DNA of 64,000 bases from Phaeodactylibacter xiamenensis (GTDB taxonomy: Bacteria; Bacteroidota; Bacteroidia; Chitinophagales; Saprospiraceae), in the NCBI RefSeq assembly GCF_000759025.1, contig NZ_JPOS01000084.1:1-64000 (forward strand). The letters are read 5' to 3'. This document shows, piece by piece, positions 24,847-33,509 of the stretch (positions within the stretch are counted from its first letter, which is position 1; each line of letters starts with the position of its first letter). A program made the position numbers and the translations under genes. Under the pieces are notes generated by a model that was given only the letters and a program-made list of their open reading frames with translations, was not told the origin of the DNA and did not search any database.

Positions 24847-25479
24847 TTATTGATCCCTTGTTATGCCATACCCGTATTGCTCCATGAAGAAACCAAAAAC
24901 TTCCCTTGCGCGTTCCAGTGCCTCAGGGCTGTAGAATGATTGGAAGTCCTGATCACTTTTACGAGTAGTGTTCACTTTGGGCAGCTCTATGCTTGCCGTT
25001 GGAATACCGGTCAGGGAAAAAGCATGCTTCAGGTCAGGCTCCAGAGATTCGTACTTGATAATGAAGTCCATATACTTCAGGGTCTGCTCATGAAAGCCTA
25101 TTCCGTAAGGCTTCGTATAGAACTTCAGGAAATAATCAGAAAAGTCAGCGTCTGTTTTTTCCAAATAATGGTAGCGTTCCATCGCTTCGGGATGGACTGG
25201 TCGCCCGGTCCTGAGCCGCCCCCGGGAAAACTTCCCTTTATGGTCGTTCTTTTTCTTAAAGTACTCGCTAACAGCGGAATCCATTGGGTGCCGAACGCCT
25301 GCAAAAGTAAAGTACAGTCTTTCTTCAGGCGTGGCTGTTTCACAAAACTGCAGGTAGGAGTTATGCCTTTTGCCTCTTCTCTCTCCATTGAAATGGATCG
25401 TCAGGTAATTGGAGATGGCAGACGAAGCAGTTCGGGGCACACTAAAAAAACAGTATTTGTAGGTATGGCTTATTATCAT
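24847..25479 (-). CDS. Sulfotransferase family 2-like protein
   Basis: A 210-residue protein starting at the ATG at 25479 (MIISHTYKYCFFSVPRT), which places the start directly before the first strand. The frame is open further up to 25521, but those 14 residues have no family likeness. The 5'-phosphosulfate loop is FFSVPRTASSAIS, a variant of the F-x-x-x-P-K-T-G-S/T loop with Arg for Lys. The 3'-phosphate segment is FAGVRHPMDSAVSEYF with the expected Arg and Ser. It resembles carbohydrate sulfotransferases of the Sulfotransfer_2 group rather than the larger paralogues at 18701 and 26585. It lies 73 bases upstream of the exporter genes on the same strand. Confidence 0.8.
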   Translation of the reverse strand: MIISHTYKYCFFSVPRTASSAISNYLTIHFNGERRGKRHNSYLQFCETATPEERLYFTFAGVRHPMDSAVSEYFKKKNDHKGKFSRGRLRTGRPVHPEAMERYHYLEKTDADFSDYFLKFYTKPYGIGFHEQTLKYMDFIIKYESLEPDLKHAFSLTGIPTASIELPKVNTTRKSDQDFQSFYSPEALERAREVFGFFMEQYGYGITRDQ

Positions 25480-25660
25480 TATACAAAATTCTCGATCCTT
25501 TAAAGTGGAAGGGTTCGGCAATGTCCCAATAGGGTGCTGCCATAGCGCTGTTTAGGTCATCATGCTTGGAGCGGGTTCGTTCATTCCTCCTCATCATGAT
25601 TGAGACACGTCTAATTAGCAATATTTCCCTGAAACAGCTGACGGATTATACCTAAATTCC

Positions 25661-26539
25661 CTACCCTTCACTCCATTCCTCCAACATTTCCATGTACAGC
25701 TTATTCCACAACTGAAAGGCGCGCCAATACACCTTATTCTTAAGTACCATTCTTAAGACTTGGTCCGCCATCCACGGGTTTTTTTGACCCGGAAAATGGA
25801 AGATTTTTACATCTTCAAAGCTAAAACCTTCCTGCGTTTTTATATGCTCCGCCAGGTTGACCCGATAGTTGTAAATGCCAGGTAAGATATGATAATCATT
25901 TCTAAAAAAATGATTGAGCAGAAACTGATCTGTTGTTGGCCTTCCAAGCCCTTCGTAAAGCTTGGGGTCCAGCAAATCAAGGAGTGACTGGTATACTTTC
26001 CGGTTAACAAGTGCTTTATCAAGAAAGAAAATACCGGCATTAAATGTCCGGAACCACAAATTGCCACCCCGGTCAATATCTTGTACCATCTCAAACGTAT
26101 CCCCATCCTTGGCAAAACCTTTATAAGAAACAGAGTCCTTACAGCACATTAGGCTATGGTCCATGTCGACCAACTCTTCAATGCTATCCTGAAAGAAAAC
26201 GTCACTATCTATGTAGAAGTACTTGTCATACCCCTTTAGGTTAAAGAGGTTCAGGGAGTAAAAAACCATCTTTTTATAGGCGAGCCCGGGGCGGACTTTT
26301 AGTATCGCCTCCACCCGCTCTACGACCTCTGGAAATGGCTCTATAAACTTTACATTTGGAAACCGTTGCAAGTAGTCGCGATCTTTATCTGATAAATCAT
26401 AGGCGTAGATGAGAATGTCGCCTTTAAACCAGTCGTTATATTTCAGGAAGGAATATAACATGACCAAGGTGCCCGGTACGAAGTTCGGGCTTGTTATGGT
26501 TACCAGGCAGACTTTTGTTTTTTTAGGCCAAAGCCTCAT
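25661..26539 (-). CDS. GT8-family glycosyltransferase
   Basis: A 292-residue GT-A enzyme paralogous to 22158-23090. The first strand is VCLVTITSPNFVPGTLVM, the DxD is in KYFYIDSDVFFQDS, and the GT8 H-x-x-G-x-x-K-P-W signature appears as IFHFPGQKNPWMA. Pairs of GT8 enzymes in one locus usually add consecutive hexoses. It starts 45 bases after the upstream sulfotransferase stop and is probably in the same leftward operon. The next gene starts 182 bases downstream; that gap shows no clear promoter or terminator. Confidence 0.88.
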   Translation of the reverse strand: MRLWPKKTKVCLVTITSPNFVPGTLVMLYSFLKYNDWFKGDILIYAYDLSDKDRDYLQRFPNVKFIEPFPEVVERVEAILKVRPGLAYKKMVFYSLNLFNLKGYDKYFYIDSDVFFQDSIEELVDMDHSLMCCKDSVSYKGFAKDGDTFEMVQDIDRGGNLWFRTFNAGIFFLDKALVNRKVYQSLLDLLDPKLYEGLGRPTTDQFLLNHFFRNDYHILPGIYNYRVNLAEHIKTQEGFSFEDVKIFHFPGQKNPWMADQVLRMVLKNKVYWRAFQLWNKLYMEMLEEWSEG

Positions 26540-26584
26540 TGGAAATTCGTTTGGTATGTAACCTTATTTTAACGGCTGCTCAGG

Positions 26585-27484
26585 TTAACCAAGCTGCTGT
26601 TCATACAGCTGATATAACTGCTCCACTTCTTCCTTTTCGTAAAAAGACCAGCAGTGGTGATCGGTTGAATTTAAAAGCGCTTCCCCCATTTTCAGCATCT
26701 GGTCCCGATCATAGACCGTCCCCACATTTTTGCTCTCCAAAATGGTATGCGCCACATACGGCTGTCCTATCATTCCTTCCAGCACCTGCCCCTGCGTGTC
26801 TATAACGGACTCATACCGGATTACCCGATCGGGCTGAAGCTCAGCATACCGCTCCAGATAAAAATCCAGCAGGAACAGTTGGCGCTCCAACAGGCCTCCC
26901 ATTTGCTCCAGTTGCCGCTGCATTTTGGGGTTCAACACTTCCAGGTGCCGCATCGTCCCTCTGGAAACCGGAATGGTAACGGTACTCCAGGACCCCAATA
27001 CGGCGAGTGGGTTGCGAATGATGGCATAGCAGGGATAAGTCTTCATCAGGTCGGGCAGCAGCTGTGTGAATACCGAATTGTGCTTAACAAACAGCTTAAA
27101 GTCAGCGGTCAACGGCTTATCAAAATAGACCTCTGCACGACGAATCACTCTTTTACGAGCCCCTTCCGTACGCTCAAAATGATTATCGGTAACTTTCCCG
27201 TCTTTCCCCCTTACCGGAGCTTTACCCTCCGTCAAAAGGGTATGACGAAACCGATTCAAATGATCATTTATTCGTTCCAAACCTTCCTGATATGAACGCA
27301 AGCCGCGCCAGGCGATGGGTTCATTGAGTCCAATGATATTCTCTTGTTCACTAAGCAGTTTGCAAGTCAGGGTCGTACCTGCTCTGGGCAATCCGGTCAG
27401 GATCACAGAATTGGGCACTGCTGAGGTTTTATTCCCCTCTGCAGCGAACCACTTTTTCAATAGGGTTTTCAGATTCGTCATCAT
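26585..27484 (-). CDS. PAPS-dependent sulfotransferase
   Basis: A 299-residue protein. The 5'-phosphosulfate loop is VILTGLPRAGTTLTCKLL (residues about 27-44), and the 3'-phosphate segment is YAIIRNPLAVLGSWSTV with Arg and Ser in place. VIRYESVIDTQGQ is the usual late strand. It is a paralogue of 18701-19522 and is first in the leftward run that ends with the exporter and GT8 genes. The role is predicted to be sulfation of a glycan residue using PAPS. No PAPS-synthesis genes are in the window. Confidence 0.85.
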   Translation of the reverse strand: MMTNLKTLLKKWFAAEGNKTSAVPNSVILTGLPRAGTTLTCKLLSEQENIIGLNEPIAWRGLRSYQEGLERINDHLNRFRHTLLTEGKAPVRGKDGKVTDNHFERTEGARKRVIRRAEVYFDKPLTADFKLFVKHNSVFTQLLPDLMKTYPCYAIIRNPLAVLGSWSTVTIPVSRGTMRHLEVLNPKMQRQLEQMGGLLERQLFLLDFYLERYAELQPDRVIRYESVIDTQGQVLEGMIGQPYVAHTILESKNVGTVYDRDQMLKMGEALLNSTDHHCWSFYEKEEVEQLYQLYEQQLG

Positions 27485-27590
27485 GAGATCAAATATAGCT
27501 TTAATGTAGAAAAACTCAATTCTAACGCAGATATTTATCCCAAACCAAAGTCCTGTGCACTCAGGCTGACCCTATTATTCAAACCTTAAC

Positions 27591-28372
27591 ATGATGCTAA
27601 CCATTCCGAAAGACTTAACTCATCCTAAAGCCCAAGCCTCTAAGTACTTTTTTATTTCCCATCCTAAATCAGGAAGAACATGGATTCGCTACGCCTTGCA
27701 CCTCTATTTTAATGCTTTGTCGAAAACAGATGATATGGAGACCTTTGTTTTTCGGCTCCCCCGTTTCTTTGGCAGTATTCATTTTACACATTTGGGTTAT
27801 AACGATAAAAGAGAAATCGGCACAGCAGCCCCGGAAGCAATTGTTTCTATTATCCAAAAATTTGAGCAAAAGAAAATTTGTCTTTTCAGAGATGAGCGAG
27901 ATACTGTTGTTTCTTTTTACCATCAGCTGTATCACAGGAAAGGCAGTTTTGGAGGATCGCTCTCAGAATTCATTAGGCATCCGCAATATGGTATCGAAGC
28001 CATAATCAGATTCAATTCCACGGTTTATCATACCTTAATCAAAGGTGATCCTAAAAAACACTACCCGATAACTTATGAAAACTTCATGGATGATGAATGG
28101 AACAATTTCATTAAGCTGCTTGAGTTTTTAGAATGGCCTATCGATGAACCACTACTTAAAAGACGTTGTCTATTGCTTCATTTGATTCTATGAAGCGAAA
28201 GGAAAACCAATTCCAAAGCAAACGGCTTAAGCCTGCCTCGTCAGCCCCCGACAGTTCAAAGATCAGGAAAGGAGTTATTGGGAACTATCGCCTGGAGCTT
28301 TCTCGGGCGGATATTGAATGGGTGGACGAGCAATTTGAAAAAGGCTCTGTTCTCAAGCATTTTCATATTTAG
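27591..28372 (+). CDS. Sulfotransferase, frame broken near the 3' end
   Basis: The first frame (27591-28193) has a sulfotransferase 5' loop ISHPKSGRTWIRYAL and a 3'-phosphate segment LFRDERDTVVSFYHQLYH. It then loses family likeness after EPLLKR. A second frame, from about 28160 to 28372, supplies the expected C-terminus: ASFDSMKRKE, then IRKGVIGNY and a final short helix. Adding one A to the AAAA run at 28158-28161 would join the two as ...EPLLKKTLSIASFDSM..., so a single-base deletion explains the break. The full protein would be about 260 residues. The gene is AT-richer than its neighbours and reads on the opposite strand to the flanking sulfotransferase run. It is either a fresh pseudogene or a sequencing miscount. 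Confidence 0.75.
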
Positions 28373-28488
28373 CGTGCTATTCATTATGCCTCTTTTTTGC
28401 ACCTGTATGCAAAAATTATCCTATCATCGCATTACAAACCGCTGTAATGGCCGGTCATCAAACTAATGAAACGAAAAAACTAGCCTAC

Positions 28489-29712
28489 ATGAAAAAGAAT
28501 CCGCATTTAATCCCCTTCATACTGGTCACCAGTCTGTTCTTCCTCTGGGGGCTCGCCAATATTCTTAATTCGGCACTCATTTCGCACTTTCAGCCGGTCT
28601 TTGACATCAGCCGGGCGCAGGCCCTGTTGGTAGAGACGGCCTTTTACCTGGGCTACTTTACGATTGCAGTGCCTGCCGGGCTGTACATGGAAAAATACAC
28701 TTATAAAAAAGGGATCATTTTGGGCCTGCTGCTGTACGCCATCGGGGCCCTGCTTTTCATCCCGGCCGCCAAGATGCTCACCTTTGCCTTCTTCCTGTTG
28801 GCACTTTACGTCATCGCCAGTGGTCTGGCTTTTCTGGAAACGGCTGCTAATCCATATGTGACCATTCTCGGCCCCAGAGAAAATGCCACTCAGCGCCTCA
28901 ACTTTGCACAATCCTTTAATGGCGTTGCACTGGTAGTCGGCCCCTACCTGGCTGGACTACTTATCTTCTCCGGCAATGAAGGCGACATGGCTACGCAGGA
29001 GGCCAAAGTACAAGCCGCTAATGCAGTGGTCGTACCTTATGTGGGTATCGCCGTGGCGGTATTAGTGGTCGCCCTCCTGATCTGGCGCACCCAAATGCCC
29101 GAGCCGGACAAGGGCGATAAACTGAAGTTTGACCCTGCCATTTTCAAGTTTCGCCACCTCATGCTCGCTGTGCTTGCGCAGTTGCTGTATGTTGGTGCCC
29201 AAGCGGGGCTTTGGGGCATTACCATCGACTTTGTTACAGAAATGATGCCAGGCGTGAGTAAGGAAGTAGCCTCCGGAGCTTACCTGGTAGCAGGCACCCT
29301 GCTGTTCGTGATCGGCCGCTTCATTGGCACTTTCCTAATGTCTTATATTAAGGACAGCACCCTGCTGGGCGTTTACGGATTGATTGCCGCCGGCCTTTGC
29401 CTAATGGGTATTATGCTGGGTGGCGCAGCGGCAGTTTACGCCATTCTTGCGGTCAACTTCTTTATGTCGATTATGTTCCCCACGATTTTTGGGCTGGGCG
29501 TCCGCGATTTGGGCAAACATACCAAGCTGGGTTCGTCTTTTATCATTATGGCCATTGTGGGCGGAGCGGTTTTCCCTCCAATTATGGGTATCCTCTCTGA
29601 GTCCGTTAACATTCAGGCCAGTTTCTGGATCCCAGTGGTGTCCTTCTTGTTTGTGGCCTTCTATGGCTTCCGTGGCTACATGCACCCTAAAGGGTTTGTG
29701 GCGGCGGAATAA
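28489..29712 (+). CDS. fucP: FucP-type sugar:H+ symporter (MFS)
   Basis: A 407-residue 12-helix MFS transporter. The start at 28489 (MKKNPHLIPFILVTSLFFLWG) gives the typical FucP N-terminus; an in-frame ATG at 28447 would add 14 polar residues. FucP-family features are FFLWGLANILN, ETAFYLGYF, LETAANPYVTILGP and the late FPTIFGLGVRDLG. The family takes up L-fucose and, in some members, glucose, galactose or N-acetylglucosamine, driven by protons. The neighbouring ROK regulator (30083) suggests sugar-controlled expression. Whether the substrate is fucose cannot be settled from sequence. Confidence 0.85.
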   Translation: MKKNPHLIPFILVTSLFFLWGLANILNSALISHFQPVFDISRAQALLVETAFYLGYFTIAVPAGLYMEKYTYKKGIILGLLLYAIGALLFIPAAKMLTFAFFLLALYVIASGLAFLETAANPYVTILGPRENATQRLNFAQSFNGVALVVGPYLAGLLIFSGNEGDMATQEAKVQAANAVVVPYVGIAVAVLVVALLIWRTQMPEPDKGDKLKFDPAIFKFRHLMLAVLAQLLYVGAQAGLWGITIDFVTEMMPGVSKEVASGAYLVAGTLLFVIGRFIGTFLMSYIKDSTLLGVYGLIAAGLCLMGIMLGGAAAVYAILAVNFFMSIMFPTIFGLGVRDLGKHTKLGSSFIIMAIVGGAVFPPIMGILSESVNIQASFWIPVVSFLFVAFYGFRGYMHPKGFVAAE

Positions 29713-29733
29713 CGACTGCCCCTTTTCCAACTC

Positions 29734-29772
29734 AATGGCGCCATCGGGACCACAGATTCCGGTGGCGCTATT
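29734..29772 (+). terminator. Hairpin after the FucP gene
   Basis: AATGGCGCCATCGG and CCGGTGGCGCTATT pair over 14 positions, including two G-U pairs, around an 11-base loop. The stem lies 22 bases after the symporter stop. The T run after it is weak (GTATTTA). Confidence 0.45.
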
Positions 29773-29936
29773 GTATTTAGAGCTTTGGACAAACGAAATA
29801 GGGTCAATGGCTACCCATTACAGCTACAGGCTTACAGCCTTTGGAGTAAAAATTTTCAAAAAAGGGTAGGAAAAATAAAAAATAACGAAAATAAAACCCT
29901 TCTTTTTGATATTTTTAAAAAACAAGCTGCGATATT

Positions 29937-29944
29937 TACCTTTG
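29937..29944 (+). promoter_or_regulatory. -7 box upstream of the ROK regulator
   Basis: TACCTTTG fits TAnnTTTG. The expected TTTG about 19 bases further up is missing; the closest is 28 bases away. It would give a leader of about 130 bases before the ATG at 30083, with two short hairpins in it. Confidence 0.3.
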
Positions 29945-29964
29945 GGCTGGTTGAGCCCATAAAT

Positions 29965-29980
29965 ACCTGACCCTTCAGGT
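29965..29980. promoter_or_regulatory. Palindrome in the ROK leader, possible operator
   Basis: ACCTGA and TCAGGT form a perfect 6-bp inverted repeat around four bases, about 20 bases past the candidate -7 box. The 370-base gap 29713-30082 otherwise shows only the FucP hairpin and AT-rich sequence. Autoregulation by the ROK protein is a guess based on position. Confidence 0.25.
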
Positions 29981-30082
29981 GCGCAAAATGGAGTGATGAA
30001 AGTTGAGGAAGGCATTCTGTTGCTGAAAATGCTAATCCTTTAACACTTCAACTTGCCAATACGATCAAACAGGAACCCTGGT

Positions 30083-31312
30083 ATGAACAAGCTGTTTCTC
30101 ACGGAGCAATTCAATGATTCGATAAGCGGCGTCGCCTATAAATCAATCCACCAAAAAAAACGCCTGCTGGCCTACTTTGCAGAACATGGCCCTTCTGCTA
30201 TTGGCGATCTTCGCAGGGCCTTGCACCTTTCGGTTCCCAAAGTCACGGCCTTGCTCAACGAGCTGATGGAGGAGCAGTTTGTCAAAGACTATGGCAAGGA
30301 CAACTCCACCGGCGGGCGCCCGCCTAACCTCTACGACCTGGCTGCCGAGTCTGCCTATTTTCTTGGGGTGGATGTGCACCGGACCTTTGTAAACATTGCG
30401 CTAACCGACTTCCAGAAAAACATTGTGAAAATCAAGGAGCAAGTTCCTTACACCCTTTCCAATACTCAGGAAAGTCTTGATGCCCTTTGCTTGCTCATCA
30501 AATCTTTCATGAAGGAATTAGGCCAGTCTCGGGAAAAAATCCTGGGCATTGGTGTCAACCTAACCGGCCGTGTCAACTCAGCTACCGGCTTTAGTTATAG
30601 CTTTTTCCACTTTGAAGAGCAACCTCTGAGCGAGGTCCTCAAAGACAAACTTGGCATTCAGGTAGTACTTGAAAATGATTCCCGGGCCATGGCCTATGGG
30701 GAGTTTGCAGCAGGAGTGGTTGAGCAGGAGCGAAATGTCTTGTTCCTCAATCTGGATTATGGTATCGGTATGGGCATGGTGCTGGATGGGCAGCTTTACT
30801 ACGGCAAATCAGGATATTCTGGCGAGGTTGGGCACATGCCGGTCTTTGACAACAACATTATCTGCCAGTGCGGCAAAAAAGGATGCCTGGAGACCGAAGC
30901 TTCCGGATGGGCATTGGAGGAACGATTTAAAACCCGTGTCCGCAACGGTGCCACCACTCAATTGGTGCAAAATCAGGAGCACTTGAAGACAATTGACTTG
31001 GAAGCTATTATTCAGGTAGCAGAGTCAGATGATGTATTAGCCATCGAACTTATCGCAGAGATTGGTGAACAACTTGGCCGCGGCATCGCTGCACTGATCA
31101 ACGTATTTAACCCGGAACTCGTTGTGCTGGGGGGTAGTCTTGCTGCTACCGGCGATTATATCCGCTTGCCATTGCTCAGTGCGCTTAACAAATACTCCCT
31201 GAGCCTGGTGAGCAATGATACCGCCCTCAAGGTATCCAACCTGGGCAACCGGGCTGGTGTCCTGGGTGCTTGCTTGCTGGTACAGCACAGGTTCCTTGCA
31301 ACGAAGGCCTAA
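30083..31312 (+). CDS. ROK-family transcriptional regulator/sugar kinase-like protein
   Basis: A 409-residue protein starting at the ATG at 30083; a TTG at 30053 is the alternative. Residues about 25-75 form a winged helix-turn-helix (IGDLRRALHLSVPKVTALLNEL), followed by the ROK domain. That domain has a first phosphate-loop strand YFLGVDVHRTFVNIALTD, ENDSRAMAYGEF around 205, the zinc-binding C-Q-C-G-x-x-G-C-L-E motif (CQCGKKGCLE) and LVVLGGSLAATGDY near the end. This arrangement matches NagC/Mlc/XylR-type repressors that sense sugars or phosphosugars. Its position after the FucP symporter suggests it controls sugar uptake, but its targets are unknown. Confidence 0.87.
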   Translation: MNKLFLTEQFNDSISGVAYKSIHQKKRLLAYFAEHGPSAIGDLRRALHLSVPKVTALLNELMEEQFVKDYGKDNSTGGRPPNLYDLAAESAYFLGVDVHRTFVNIALTDFQKNIVKIKEQVPYTLSNTQESLDALCLLIKSFMKELGQSREKILGIGVNLTGRVNSATGFSYSFFHFEEQPLSEVLKDKLGIQVVLENDSRAMAYGEFAAGVVEQERNVLFLNLDYGIGMGMVLDGQLYYGKSGYSGEVGHMPVFDNNIICQCGKKGCLETEASGWALEERFKTRVRNGATTQLVQNQEHLKTIDLEAIIQVAESDDVLAIELIAEIGEQLGRGIAALINVFNPELVVLGGSLAATGDYIRLPLLSALNKYSLSLVSNDTALKVSNLGNRAGVLGACLLVQHRFLATKA

Positions 31313-31381
31313 TGCCCAGGCCCTCACAATGTGTTGGAACGGCACAGCCCGTTTCCCTAACAGCCATAAAAGCAAAAATAA

Positions 31382-31415
31382 AGCGGAGCAGCAGCATCTT
31401 CGCCCCTACTCCGCT
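31382..31415 (-). terminator. Terminator of the yidC gene
   Basis: AGCGGAG and CTCCGCT form a 7-bp GC-rich stem 24 bases past the yidC stop on the minus strand. They are followed there by TTTATTTTTGCTTTT, a good T-rich tail. It lies between convergent genes (ROK on +, yidC on -). Confidence 0.6.
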
Positions 31416-31438
31416 CCATAAGCGCCTTTATGATCAGG

Positions 31439-33325
31439 CTATTTTTTGCGCTTTTTCTTTTGCTGTTCCTGAATAGCCTGCTGTTCCTTCAGGGCTTTTT
31501 CCAGGCGTTGCTGAAAACCCTTTTTCTTTTTCGGCTTTTGTTTGTACGCTTCCAGCTCCCGGTTGATCTTATCATTGTCGATGATGTAATTCTTGGTGAC
31601 AATGGTCTGCGTAATATTGATCAGGTTACTGAACAGCAGGTAGCAGGTCAACCCAGCAGCAAAGCTATTAAAGAAACCCATGAACATGATCGGCATGATG
31701 TACTGCATGTACTTCATCGCCGGGTTGGCGCCCATGTCCATATGCCGGGTATTGTAGTAGGTGTAGATCAGTGTAGTGATCGCCCAGAGCAGGGTAAACA
31801 GGCTGATGTGCGCACCGAAGCCGAATGGGATTTCGAAGGGCAGTTTCCAGAAAATGTCGTATGAAGACAAGTCATTGGCCCACAAGAAGCTCGCCTGCCT
31901 GAATTCAATAGAGGCCGGGAAGAAGCGGTACAGGGCGAACCAGATCGGCATCTGAAGCACCATTGGCATACAGCCACCAAGCGGATTCACCCCAAATTCG
32001 CGGTACATCTTCATGGTCTCCATCTGCTGCTGCTGCTGATCGTCCTTGTATTTCTCCTTGACCCCCTCCATACGGGGCTTTAGGGCGGCCATTTTCGATT
32101 GGGAGTAAAGCATCTTGTAAGTCAATGGATACAGTACGAGCTTCACGACAAAGGTCAGCACCAGGATTACAATACCGGCACTTCCGATAAAACTCGACAG
32201 GAAGTTGAACACCGGACGGATAATCCATCGGTTGATGGACCCGAAAATGCTCCAGCCAAAGGGGATCACATCCTGCAAACCGTGCCCCATATTGTAGAGG
32301 CGGTCGAACTCATTGGGCCCGACATACATGTGCATGGCAAAAGACTCACTGCCTGAGCGGCCGTAGGGGATTTCTATTTCTGAAACCAACAGCTTGAGGT
32401 CTTCGCCTTCTTCAGGCAGCATTTTCGTTTCAAAAGTGCCGCCATCGAAACCATTCTCGGCAATCAGGGACGTGTTGAAGAACTGATTGGCGTTGGACAC
32501 CCACTTCAGGCGTTGCCCGTCAATCTCCTCTGTATCGTCTCCGGTACAGCTACAGTAGTCCGGGGCGTCATCCATCGGTTTGAAATAAACGGTGGAATAG
32601 CGGCGCTCGTAGTCTTCGTTGTGCTCCAGCTTGTCCAGGTAGTTTACCCAGCTCAGCTTGATTTCATCCACGCCCTGAGACACCACGTTATTCAGCTGCT
32701 CGAGCTTGATATCGTAGTCAATATTATAGGACCCATCGGCGATGGAATAGGACTGTTCGAAGTAGCCACCGGTAGTCGTTGGCGCACGCAGGACGATGGA
32801 CTGCTCGTTTTGCTCTGCCACATCGAAATACAAGCCTCCGGTGCTCACACCGCCGGAAGGCAGGTTAGCAATGGGCAGCAAGTATTCAAACTTATTTTTT
32901 TCATCTTCCAGGAGGTAGAGCGGCACTTCTTCGGTAGAACCATCCTCCAGGTAGCGGAGTTTTTTGTGGTTCTTGATGAGCACAGAAGTGATGCGCCCGC
33001 CCTTTGAAGAGAGATTCACCTTCATCAGGTCATTTTCCAGCACCAGGGTTTGTTCTTCACCATCCGCTGCAGCAGCAAAGGGGCCAAATGCCGCCTGCTG
33101 ACGAAGGAGGGCCAGAGAATCATCCACGGTTTCCACCAGCTGTACGGCTTCCACGGTGTCCTTAGCTACTGCTTTGAGGCTGTCTACCCGCGCCTGTACC
33201 TGCGCAATAGAGTCCTGAAGGGCTTGTTGTTCCTGTATCTCCGCTTCAGTGGGCGCCATAAACTGTTGCCATGCCATCAGCAGGATAAAGATGAGCGTGA
33301 GTCCTATTATCGTATTCCTATCCAT
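31439..33325 (-). CDS. yidC: Membrane protein insertase YidC
   Basis: A 628-residue inner-membrane insertase of the Gram-negative type. It has TM1 at 5-22 (IIGLTLIFILLMAWQQF), a short coiled coil (about 28-70), a large periplasmic beta domain (about 80-350) and the conserved insertase core of five helices (about 365-580), with the cytoplasmic hairpin rich in Gln (KDDQQQQQMETM) and LGGCMPMVLQMPIW. The C-terminal tail is strongly basic (KQKPKKKKGFQQR ... KKKRKK), as in Bacteroidota homologues that help bind ribosomes. YidC inserts proteins with SecYEG or alone, often with substrates delivered by Ffh, which is encoded at 37538. A hairpin terminator follows it. Confidence 0.97.
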   Translation of the reverse strand: MDRNTIIGLTLIFILLMAWQQFMAPTEAEIQEQQALQDSIAQVQARVDSLKAVAKDTVEAVQLVETVDDSLALLRQQAAFGPFAAAADGEEQTLVLENDLMKVNLSSKGGRITSVLIKNHKKLRYLEDGSTEEVPLYLLEDEKNKFEYLLPIANLPSGGVSTGGLYFDVAEQNEQSIVLRAPTTTGGYFEQSYSIADGSYNIDYDIKLEQLNNVVSQGVDEIKLSWVNYLDKLEHNEDYERRYSTVYFKPMDDAPDYCSCTGDDTEEIDGQRLKWVSNANQFFNTSLIAENGFDGGTFETKMLPEEGEDLKLLVSEIEIPYGRSGSESFAMHMYVGPNEFDRLYNMGHGLQDVIPFGWSIFGSINRWIIRPVFNFLSSFIGSAGIVILVLTFVVKLVLYPLTYKMLYSQSKMAALKPRMEGVKEKYKDDQQQQQMETMKMYREFGVNPLGGCMPMVLQMPIWFALYRFFPASIEFRQASFLWANDLSSYDIFWKLPFEIPFGFGAHISLFTLLWAITTLIYTYYNTRHMDMGANPAMKYMQYIMPIMFMGFFNSFAAGLTCYLLFSNLINITQTIVTKNYIIDNDKINRELEAYKQKPKKKKGFQQRLEKALKEQQAIQEQQKKKRKK

Positions 33326-33433
33326 TCAGATCTTGAACTTTTTTCACCAATGCTGTGCTATTAAATAACTGAAAGTCAAAAAATTAGGCCAAAAATCATG
33401 TTCCGGCATGCGCACAGCGCTTCTAGAGCACCG

Positions 33434-33441
33434 CAAAAGTA
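33434..33441 (-). promoter_or_regulatory. -7 box of yidC
   Basis: TACTTTTG on the minus strand is an exact TAnnTTTG match, about 108 bases before the yidC ATG. A clear TTTG at the right distance is not visible. The leader between it and the ATG contains the short palindrome GCGCTGTGCGC. Confidence 0.45.
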
Positions 33442-33509
33442 CAACTTTCAGGGTGCTTGCGGTAAACACAATAGATGTTTATTCAGAATTGTTCGGCCAG
33501 CCCGCTAAT

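Noticed and set aside
29713-30082. Small coding gene between the FucP and ROK genes
   Set aside because: The short open frames here (for example 29785-29970) are Lys/Asn/Phe-rich and lack any motif; the region reads as terminator, promoter and leader.
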